Shown here one piece after another: positions 57,843-64,000 of a stretch of DNA of 64,000 bases. The notes beneath the pieces are model-generated. The model was not told where the DNA came from and ran no database searches. It saw only the letters and a list, made by a program, of their open reading frames with translations. The first letter of the stretch is position 1. Each line of letters starts with the position of its first letter. A program made the position numbers and the translations under genes. The DNA is from Serratia sarumanii (GTDB taxonomy: Bacteria > Pseudomonadota > Gammaproteobacteria > Enterobacterales > Enterobacteriaceae): positions 2,728,001-2,792,000 of the forward strand of contig NZ_CP124750.1 of the NCBI RefSeq assembly GCF_029962605.1, read 5' to 3'.

Positions 57843-58307
57843 TTGCCCGAATCATGCCCATGCGGCAGCGGACAGGCGTATAACGCGTGCTGCGCCCCTT
57901 TTATCAGCGGCAATCAGCCGGCGCCCACGCCCGGTCAGCTGATGCGTTCACGCTTCACCGCCTACGTGAGTCATAACGTCGACTATCTGATCGCCACCTG
58001 GCACCCCGGCTGCGGCGCCGAAGCGTGGCGCAATGCAATCGTCGACAGCTTTAAAAATACCGAATGGTTAGGCCTGACGATCGTGGAAGAGAAAGCCGGT
58101 CATGAGCCGGAAGAAGGCTTCGTCGAATTCATCGCCCGCTTTATCGATGGCGAAAGCGGCGAACCGCAGGCGATGCATGAGCGCTCGCGCTTCCTTCGTC
58201 GCGATCAACGTTGGTATTATATCGACGGCACCAAACCCCAGCCCGGCAGAAATGCGATGTGTCCCTGTGGCTCAGGGAAAAAATACAAGAAGTGCTGCGG
58301 GCGCTAG
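57843..58307 (+). CDS. ychJ: YchJ, SEC-C motif protein
   Basis: YchJ is a 154-residue protein with SEC-C zinc motifs at both ends, CPCGSG...ACC near residues 5-17 and CPCGSGKKYKKCC at the C-terminus, flanking the NTF2-like domain (about 30-135). The start is a TTG at 57843, spaced 8 bases from CAGGAG; it gives the family opening (M)PESCPCGSG. The open frame from 57786 has no ribosome-binding site. Function is unknown. Confidence 0.88.
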   Translation: MPESCPCGSGQAYNACCAPFISGNQPAPTPGQLMRSRFTAYVSHNVDYLIATWHPGCGAEAWRNAIVDSFKNTEWLGLTIVEEKAGHEPEEGFVEFIARFIDGESGEPQAMHERSRFLRRDQRWYYIDGTKPQPGRNAMCPCGSGKKYKKCCGR

Positions 58308-58375
58308 CCGGCCGGCGCTTCACGTTTACGCCTGCGCAGACAGGCCGTTCAGTATCAGACAGGATCCTCAAACCC

Positions 58376-59224
58376 ATGCCACACCAAAATGTACAACGGA
58401 AAGTGTTACGCACCATCTGCCCGGACGCCAAAGGGCTGATCGCCAAGATCACCAACATCTGTTACAAGCACGAACTCAATATCGTGCAGAATAATGAGTT
58501 CGTCGATCACCGCACCGGGCGTTTCTTCATGCGCACCGAGCTGGAAGGCATTTTCAACGACAACACGCTGCTGGCCGATCTGGACAGCGCGCTGCCGGAA
58601 GGTTCGCTGCGTGAGCTGCACAGCACCGGGCGCCGGCGCATCGTGGTGCTGGTCACCAAAGAGGCCCACTGCCTGGGCGATCTGTTGATGAAAAGCGCCT
58701 ATGGCGGCCTCGACGTTGAAATCGCCGCCGTGATCGGCAACCACGACACGCTGCAATCGCTGGTGGAGCGTTTCGATATTCCTTTCCATCTGGTGAGCCA
58801 CGAAGGCCTGACGCGTGAACAGCATGACCGCGAAATGACGGCCAAGATCGATCAATATCAGCCGGATTACGTGGTGCTGGCCAAATATATGCGCGTGCTG
58901 ACCCCGGCCTTCGTGCAACATTACCCGAATCAGGTGATCAACATTCACCATTCGTTCCTGCCGGCGTTTATCGGCGCGCGCCCTTATCACCAGGCCTATG
59001 AGCGCGGGGTAAAAATCATCGGCGCCACCGCCCACTACGTTAACGACAATCTCGACGAAGGCCCGATCATCATGCAGGACGTGATCCACGTCGATCACAC
59101 CTATTCCGCCGAGGATATGATGCGCGCCGGCCGCGACGTGGAGAAAAACGTGCTTAGCCGCGCGCTGTATCAGGTGCTGGCGCAGCGCGTCTTCGTCTAC
59201 GGCAACCGCACCGTTATTCTCTAA
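58376..59224 (+). CDS. purU: Formyltetrahydrofolate deformylase PurU
   Basis: PurU hydrolyses 10-formyl-THF to formate and THF, supplying formate to PurT and balancing the one-carbon pool. The 282-residue protein has an N-terminal ACT domain (about 8-85), the site of methionine and glycine control, and a formyltransferase domain with INIHHSFLPAF and the Asp in ATAHYVNDNLDEGPII. The ATG at 58376 gives MPHQNVQRKVLRTICPD, the family N-terminus. Confidence 0.96.
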   Translation: MPHQNVQRKVLRTICPDAKGLIAKITNICYKHELNIVQNNEFVDHRTGRFFMRTELEGIFNDNTLLADLDSALPEGSLRELHSTGRRRIVVLVTKEAHCLGDLLMKSAYGGLDVEIAAVIGNHDTLQSLVERFDIPFHLVSHEGLTREQHDREMTAKIDQYQPDYVVLAKYMRVLTPAFVQHYPNQVINIHHSFLPAFIGARPYHQAYERGVKIIGATAHYVNDNLDEGPIIMQDVIHVDHTYSAEDMMRAGRDVEKNVLSRALYQVLAQRVFVYGNRTVIL

Positions 59225-59311
59225 TCGCTCAATAAATCGGTGCATTTCGTTCAGGGATGCACCGCCAAGAATAAAAAAACGGCAAACGATTCATTTTCTG
59301 CATTTCAATGC

Positions 59312-59346
59312 TTTACACATCCGCTTCATTTGATATGATGCGCCCC
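59312..59346 (+). promoter_or_regulatory. tRNA-Tyr operon promoter with stringent discriminator
   Basis: TTTACA (59312-59317) and TATGAT (59334-59339) are 16 bases apart and followed by GCGCCCC, matching the E. coli tyrT promoter almost base for base, including the GC-rich discriminator that confers ppGpp control. Confidence 0.88.
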
Positions 59347-59399
59347 GCTTACCGAGACAGCGCTCTCGCAAGCAAGGCCAGTTAAATAGCCATGTATAT

Positions 59400-59484
<85 letters not shown>

Positions 59485-59580
59485 TCTTCTCTCCGCCAGG
59501 AGCGAAGACGCAGTAAAGAAACCGGCCAGGTTTCTTCCAGATAAAACTGGAACGACAATTTGTAAATCCATGAATACCAT

Positions 59581-59649
<69 letters not shown>

Positions 59650-59665
<16 letters not shown>

Positions 59666-59719
59666 TCTCTTTATAGAAAATCCCAAATAAACTTAAAGCA
59701 CATCGCACCCATAATGCTC
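59650..59719 (+). repeat. Repeat unit following tRNA-Tyr, copy A
   Basis: About 70 bases beginning with the tRNA 3' end (CCTTCCCCCACCACCATC) and running through ACTTAAAGCACA to AATGCTC recur at 59824-59892 with about 80% identity. Confidence 0.8.
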
Positions 59720-59750
59720 CGCACTGGGGAAGGATGAGAAGCTTCGATAA

Positions 59751-59841
59751 GGTTCGAGTCTCACGCAGTGAGACAACGCGCTTCAGCGCGGCCCGCAGGG
59801 TGAGTCGCGCAGCGACGAATTATCCTTCCCCCACCACCATC
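59751..59841 (+). other. tRNA-Tyr remnant with three tandem hairpins
   Basis: GGTTCGAGTC (59751-59760), a T-arm sequence, is separated from the CCTTCCCCCACCA end by 63 bases containing GTCTCAC-GCA-GTGAGAC (59758-59774), CGCGC-TTCA-GCGCG (59777-59790) and GTCGC-GCA-GCGAC (59804-59816). It looks like a decayed third tRNA into which a structured element has entered. Confidence 0.6.
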
Positions 59842-59892
59842 CTTTGCAGAAAATCCCCAAATCGACTTAAAGCACACCGTATCCAATGCTCT
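59824..59892 (+). repeat. Repeat unit following tRNA-Tyr, copy B
   Basis: This second copy starts 174 bases after copy A and carries a tRNA-Tyr 3' end without a tRNA body. The arrangement resembles the 178-bp repeats of the E. coli tyrT operon that yield rtT RNA. Confidence 0.8.
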
Positions 59893-60033
59893 CGTATCAA
59901 TAAAACTCAATTTGTCTCCCCTTATTCCCCGCTTTCACTCGATGTTTTATTTCCTCACTCCCAACCGTAACTTGAACTAAGACCGACAATTCGCTATACC
60001 ACTGGCTTCTTTAGTGCAGTAAGGAACAGGTGG

Positions 60034-60606
60034 ATGCGAAACAATATTTGCGTTTTTTGTGGCGCCAGCGAAGGCGTCAATCCCGCTTATGCCGAGCAGG
60101 CTCGTCAACTGGGGCAGCTGCTGGCCGCACAGGGGCGCCGTTTAATCTACGGCGGCGGCAAAAAAGGATTGATGGGGATCGTGGCGGACGCGGTGTTGGC
60201 GGCGGGCGGTGAAGCTGTCGGCATTATCCCCGAGCGCCTGGTTGAAGCGGAAACCGCGCATCGCGGCCTGACTGAATTGGAAGTGGTGCCGGATATGCAT
60301 ACGCGCAAAGCCCGTATGGCGGCGCTGGCGGACAGTTTTATCGCCCTGCCCGGCGGCATCGGCACGCTGGAAGAGCTGTTTGAAATCTGGACCTGGGGGC
60401 AAATCGGCTATCACAACAAACCGGTCGGCCTGCTCAACGTCAACGGGTTCTACCGCCCGCTGAGCCAGTTCCTCGAGCACGTCGCCGATCAGGGCTTTAT
60501 GCGCCACGACTACCTCGGCACCCTGCACATCAGTGAATCGGCGCAAACGCTGCTGCAACAGTTTGACGACTATCAACCCAAAAATTACGACCGCTGGGCG
60601 AAATAA
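60034..60606 (+). CDS. LOG-family nucleotide phosphoribohydrolase
   Basis: The 190-residue Rossmann-fold protein has the family motifs GGGKKGLMG (about 41-49) and PGGIGTLEE (about 108-116), with Arg and Glu catalytic residues in them, as in LOG (cytokinin-activating) and other AMP/CMP-N-ribosidases. In bacteria such proteins cleave nucleoside monophosphates to base and ribose 5-phosphate. The ATG at 60034 follows AGGAACAGGTGG. It stands just beyond the synteny junction with the tyr cluster. Confidence 0.88.
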   Translation: MRNNICVFCGASEGVNPAYAEQARQLGQLLAAQGRRLIYGGGKKGLMGIVADAVLAAGGEAVGIIPERLVEAETAHRGLTELEVVPDMHTRKARMAALADSFIALPGGIGTLEELFEIWTWGQIGYHNKPVGLLNVNGFYRPLSQFLEHVADQGFMRHDYLGTLHISESAQTLLQQFDDYQPKNYDRWAK

Positions 60607-60707
60607 AGCCGCTGCGCAGCCAGCGGTCCCGCCGCTGTCTGCGTTACATTTCCCGCCAAACTCTGCTACTATCACAGCACATTTTTCTCGTGAAAACGGC
60701 ACCGCTC

Positions 60708-61514
60708 ATGAAGTTTGTCTCTTTTAATATCAATGGACTGCGCGCGCGTCCGCATCAGCTGGCGGCAATTATCGAACAGCATCAGCCCGACGTGATCGGC
60801 CTGCAAGAAACGAAAGTTCACGACGACATGTTCCCGCTGGAAGAAGTCAGCCAGCACGGCTATCACGTGTTCTATCACGGGCAAAAAGGCCATTACGGCG
60901 TAGCGCTGCTGACCAAAGCGGAGCCTCTGGCCGTGCGCCGCGGTTTCCCGACCGATGAAGAAGATGCGCAGCGTCGCATCATCATGGCCGATCTGGCTAC
61001 GCCGCAGGGCACGCTGACGGTGATCAACGGCTACTTCCCGCAAGGTGAAAGCCGCGACCACCCGATCAAATTCCCGGCTAAAACACGCTTTTATCAGGAT
61101 CTGCAAAACTACCTGGAGCAGCAGCTGTCGGCGGAATCCCCAGTGTTGATTATGGGTGACATGAACATCAGCCCAAGCGATTATGACATTGGCATCGGCG
61201 AAGACAGCCGCAAACGCTGGCTGCGCACCGGCAAGTGTTCCTTCCTGCCGGAAGAGCGCGAATGGATGGAGCGCCTGCTGAACTGGGGGCTGGTGGACAC
61301 CTACCGCCACGCCAACCCGGGGCGCAGCGACGAATTCTCGTGGTTCGACTACCGCTCCAAAGGGTTCGACGACAACCGCGGCCTGCGTATCGATCTGCTG
61401 CTGGCCAGCACCCCGCTGGCTTCGCGCTGCATCGCCACCGGCATCGATTACCAAACCCGTGGGATGGAGAAACCTTCCGACCATGCGCCGGTGTGGGCGG
61501 AATTCACGCTGTAA
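60708..61514 (+). CDS. xthA: Exonuclease III
   Basis: XthA is the main AP endonuclease and 3' exonuclease of base excision repair. The 268-residue protein, same length as in E. coli, has Glu34 in LQETK, the [12 protein letters not shown] segment, MGDMNISP with its Asp and Asn, and the terminal SDHAPV histidine. The ATG at 60708 ([15 protein letters not shown]) is preferred to the in-frame ATG at 60690. Confidence 0.97.
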   Translation: MKFVSFNINGLRARPHQLAAIIEQHQPDVIGLQETKVHDDMFPLEEVSQHGYHVFYHGQKGHYGVALLTKAEPLAVRRGFPTDEEDAQRRIIMADLATPQGTLTVINGYFPQGESRDHPIKFPAKTRFYQDLQNYLEQQLSAESPVLIMGDMNISPSDYDIGIGEDSRKRWLRTGKCSFLPEEREWMERLLNWGLVDTYRHANPGRSDEFSWFDYRSKGFDDNRGLRIDLLLASTPLASRCIATGIDYQTRGMEKPSDHAPVWAEFTL

Positions 61515-61522
61515 ACCCATCA

Positions 61523-61545
61523 CCCCGGCGCTCGCCGGGGTTTTA
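61523..61545 (+). terminator. xthA terminator
   Basis: CCCCGGC (61523-61529) and GCCGGGG (61534-61540) with loop GCTC are followed by TTTT, 13 bases before the nudG start. Some read-through to nudG is possible. Confidence 0.8.
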
Positions 61546-61558
61546 CTCTGTGAAGCCA

Positions 61559-61960
61559 ATGAAAATTATCGACGTGGTAGCCGCCATTCTGGAACAGAAC
61601 GGCCGCATTTTGCTGGCCCAGCGCGGCGCAGGCAGCGATCAGGCCGGTCTGTGGGAGTTTCCCGGCGGCAAGGTTGAAGCCGGCGAAAGCCAGCCAGAGG
61701 CGCTGGCGCGCGAGCTGGATGAAGAGTTGGGGATTTGCGCCCGTATCGGCGAGCATGTGGGCAGCAATCAGTGGCAGCAAGGCGAACGCCTCATCCGGCT
61801 GCATGCCTGGCGAGTCGCGGCGTTCTCCGGTGAATTGCAGCTGCATTGCCACTCGGCGCTGGTCTGGGTCACGCCGCAACAGGCGCAGGAATACGCCCTG
61901 GCGCCCGCCGACGTTCCACTGCTGGCGGACTATATCGCCGCGCAAGGCGATGCGCGCTGA
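61559..61960 (+). CDS. nudG: Nudix hydrolase NudG (CTP/oxidised dNTP pyrophosphatase)
   Basis: NudG hydrolyses pyrimidine and oxidised deoxynucleoside triphosphates such as 5-hydroxy-CTP. The 133-residue protein carries the Nudix box at about residues 36-58, with REL.EELG. The ATG at 61559 (MKIIDVVAAI) is internal to a longer open frame that overlaps xthA. It follows xthA as in E. coli, where nudG, ynjH and xthA are neighbours. Confidence 0.94.
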   Translation: MKIIDVVAAILEQNGRILLAQRGAGSDQAGLWEFPGGKVEAGESQPEALARELDEELGICARIGEHVGSNQWQQGERLIRLHAWRVAAFSGELQLHCHSALVWVTPQQAQEYALAPADVPLLADYIAAQGDAR

Positions 61961-61981
61961 GCGCGGCGATGGGTTACATCG

Positions 61982-62278
61982 TCACTTCTTCAATCGCACC
62001 CAAATCAAGGGGTTGGTGCCGATGGTGTTAGGCTCACGCACGCACTGCAGCACTTCCCCTTCGACTTTGAGCACCGCCCCTTCGGAATAATTCTGGTTCT
62101 GGTAGACGCAACAGCGGTTGCAGGGCTGCGCCGGCGGCGGGTTGACGCCGTTTTTGGCCGTGCCCCAAATCTCCGGCGAAACCGGCAACACCACGTCCAC
62201 ATCGCCGCGATTGGCGGCGGCCAGGCCGGAAAACGCCAAGACTGCGGCGACTAAAACCCCACTGAGTCCATGCTTCAT
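61982..62278 (-). CDS. ynjH: YnjH, DUF1496 secreted protein
   Basis: The 98-residue protein has a signal peptide (cleavage near LAAANR, about residue 22) and the cysteine-rich core [19 protein letters not shown] typical of DUF1496. Function is unknown. Its ATG overlaps the topB stop as ATGA (62275-62278), so it is translationally coupled to topB, and it is convergent with nudG. Confidence 0.88.
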   Translation of the reverse strand: MKHGLSGVLVAAVLAFSGLAAANRGDVDVVLPVSPEIWGTAKNGVNPPPAQPCNRCCVYQNQNYSEGAVLKVEGEVLQCVREPNTIGTNPLIWVRLKK

Positions 62279-64000
62279 TCACTCTTCTCCTGCGCCTTGC
62301 CGGCGCTTTTCCTGCGTTTTTTGCCCCCGCTGGAAGGCGGCGGCGGCAACCCACGAAACGCCATGCTCGCCCGGCTCTGCTTGGCCTGATAAATCAGCTC
62401 TTGCAGCGTGCCGACCAACGGCTGCATAAAGTCCTGATAGCGGCAGGATTTCTCGCTGATTTGCGTCAGCGTGGCTTCCCAGTTGGCCGTCATATCAGGA
62501 CGCGCAGCAAGATCCGGCAGCGAGTGAATCAACGCGCGCCCGGTTTCGCTGGAGTGAATATAGCGCCCCTTCTTGTACAGAAACGCCCGTTTGAACAGCA
62601 ATTCGATGATCCCCGCTCGCGTCGCTTCCGTACCTAAACCATCGGTCGCCCGCAGGATTTTCTTTAACGCTTTATCTTGTACGAACCGCGCGATGCCGGT
62701 CATGGCCGACAACAGGCTGGCGTCGGTAAACGGCCGCGGCGGCTGCGTCTGGCGCTCCACCACTTCACCGCGCTCGCACAGCAGCTCATCGTCCTTGGCC
62801 ACCACCGGCAGCGGCGCGCCTTCGTTTTCCTCGTCGCGCTCCTTGCTGCCCAGCAGCGTACGCCAACCGGCCTCCGCCAGGAAACGCGCCTTGGCGATGA
62901 ATTTGCCGCCGGCGATATCCAGCTCGATCACGCATTTGCGGAACACCGCATCCGGACAGAATTGCATCAAGTACTGGCGCGCCACCAGCCCATACACATT
63001 CCGTTCATCCTGCGTCAGATTCACCTTGCCGGCGCGGGCGGTGGGAATAATGGCGTGGTGCGCATCGACCTTTTTATCGTCCCAGCAGCGGTTGCGGCGA
63101 TCGCTGTCGATCACCGGCTGCGGATACAGCTCAGGCTGGTGCACGCTGATGGCGTTCAGCACCGCGTGGCGGCCGGCGAAATGTTCTTCCGGCAGATAGC
63201 GGCAGTCGGAACGCGGATAGGTGATCAATTTGTGGGTTTCGTACAGCCGCTGGCAAACGTCCAGCACCTGTTGCGCGCTGAGGTTATAGCGCCGGGCCGC
63301 CTCGATTTGCAGCGTAGAGAGCGAGAACGGCAGCGGCGCGGTATCTGATTCCCGTTTATCATTATAGGACGTGACCAGGGCAGGCTGCCCCTCGATGCGC
63401 TTGACCACGTGCTCCGCCAACGGCCGGTGCAGCAAACGCCCCTCTTCATCCTGATAAGGTTCGCAGGACTCGCTGGGTTGCCACAGCGCCACAAAGCGCT
63501 CTTCTTTCGGCGTGACGATGTGCGCCTTGACCTCAAAGAAGTCTTTTGGCACGAAGTTTTCGATCTCTTCATCGCGGCGCACCACCAATCCGAGCACCGG
63601 GGTCTGCACCCTGCCCACCGACAGCACGCCGTCGTAACCGGCGTTGCGGCCCAGCAGCGTATAGGCGCGGGTCATATTGATGCCGTACAGCCAGTCGGCG
63701 CGCGAACGCGCCAGCGCAGACACGCACAACGGAATGAAATCACGGTTGTCGCGCAGACGCTCGACAGCACGCTCCACCGCCTGCGGATTGAGATCGTTGA
63801 TCAGACAGCGGCGCACGTTCTGGCGCTTCTCCGCCGTCAAATCCAGGTAGTCCAGCACCTCATCCACCAGCAGTTGCCCCTCGCGATCCGGGTCACCGGC
63901 GTGAACCACTTCATCGGCTTCGTGCAGCAGCTTTTTAATGGCGTTGAGCTGTTTGCTGACCGAAGGGCGTGGCTGCAAGCGCCATTTTTCGGGGATGATT
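62275..64000 (-). CDS. topB: DNA topoisomerase III, 3' part (runs off the right edge)
   Basis: TopB is a type IA topoisomerase that decatenates replication and recombination intermediates. The visible part (about 575 codons) covers [20 protein letters not shown] with its metal acids, the catalytic tyrosine in [12 protein letters not shown]'s neighbour region ITYPRSDC, and a Lys/Arg/Ser-rich tail ending KAQEKSE. The frame is still open at 64000, reading [13 protein letters not shown], so an internal Met at 63978 is not the start. About 75 N-terminal residues lie outside the window. Confidence 0.95.
   Translation of the reverse strand, partial: IIPEKWRLQPRPSVSKQLNAIKKLLHEADEVVHAGDPDREGQLLVDEVLDYLDLTAEKRQNVRRCLINDLNPQAVERAVERLRDNRDFIPLCVSALARSRADWLYGINMTRAYTLLGRNAGYDGVLSVGRVQTPVLGLVVRRDEEIENFVPKDFFEVKAHIVTPKEERFVALWQPSESCEPYQDEEGRLLHRPLAEHVVKRIEGQPALVTSYNDKRESDTAPLPFSLSTLQIEAARRYNLSAQQVLDVCQRLYETHKLITYPRSDCRYLPEEHFAGRHAVLNAISVHQPELYPQPVIDSDRRNRCWDDKKVDAHHAIIPTARAGKVNLTQDERNVYGLVARQYLMQFCPDAVFRKCVIELDIAGGKFIAKARFLAEAGWRTLLGSKERDEENEGAPLPVVAKDDELLCERGEVVERQTQPPRPFTDASLLSAMTGIARFVQDKALKKILRATDGLGTEATRAGIIELLFKRAFLYKKGRYIHSSETGRALIHSLPDLAARPDMTANWEATLTQISEKSCRYQDFMQPLVGTLQELIYQAKQSRASMAFRGLPPPPSSGGKKRRKSAGKAQEKSE

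Noticed and set aside
59734..59970. 78-residue frame over the tyr repeats, possibly a tpr-like protamine gene
   Set aside because: Its basic residues come from reading through the hairpins and tRNA remnants; there is no ribosome-binding site, and I could not verify similarity to E. coli Tpr.
62275..63978. Met at 63978 as the start of topB
   Set aside because: The reading frame stays open to the window edge and matches the TopB N-terminal region beyond it, so this Met is internal or absent and the gene is simply cut by the window.

Overview
The window comes from an enterobacterial chromosome, most likely Serratia (S. marcescens group). The grounds are the high GC content with strong C/G third positions, gene order close to the E. 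coli 27-28 min region, separate trpG and trpD genes, a Rap1a/Tai-type immunity protein, and proteins that are near-copies of E. coli SohB, TrpABCDE, OppABCDF, AdhE, H-NS, GalU, RssB and ExoIII. Species assignment is inference; no search was run. No insertion sequence, prophage, integrase or CRISPR array is visible.

Layout. 1-6,924: the last codons of yciN, then sohB, yciK, btuR, rluB, yciO and rnm, in conserved order but interrupted between rluB and yciO by two accessory genes: a Hod/PQS-dioxygenase-like alpha/beta-fold protein and an orphan Rap1a/Tai-type immunity protein. 7,069-13,867: complete trp operon with TrpR operator, 19-residue leader peptide, attenuator and trpE-G-D-CF-B-A. 14,085-21,785: BON lipoprotein, ompW, a YkgJ-type protein, yciC, a SulP transporter inserted before yciB, then yciA, tonB, queH and yciI.

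21,957-35,870 is an accessory block lying where E. coli has only kch, between yciI and yciY. It holds (a) an ACMSD-like amidohydrolase, a LysR regulator and a DMT permease; (b) a pentose/pentitol catabolic cluster made of a LacI regulator, D-lyxose isomerase, xylitol-type dehydrogenase, xylulokinase and a ribose-type ABC importer; (c) an SmvR/SmvA-like TetR-MFS efflux pair; and (d) a Dps-type mini-ferritin. In (b) the isomerase and the dehydrogenase both yield D-xylulose, which the kinase sends to the pentose phosphate pathway. A shared 11-bp inverted motif flanks the divergent promoters and is the best operator candidate.

35,916-59,665 returns to the conserved backbone: yciY, clsA, yciU, oppFDCBA with a second oppA copy upstream, ychE, adhE, tdk, hns, an epimerase-ugd-galU operon, rssB, rssA, ychJ, purU and two tRNA-Tyr genes. 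Behind the tRNAs is a decaying third repeat unit resembling the E. coli tyrT/rtT repeats, carrying three consecutive small hairpins. 60,034-64,000: LOG-family hydrolase, xthA, nudG, ynjH and the 3' part of topB, which runs off the right edge. In E. coli these map near 39 min, so a synteny junction lies at about 59.9-60.0 kb.
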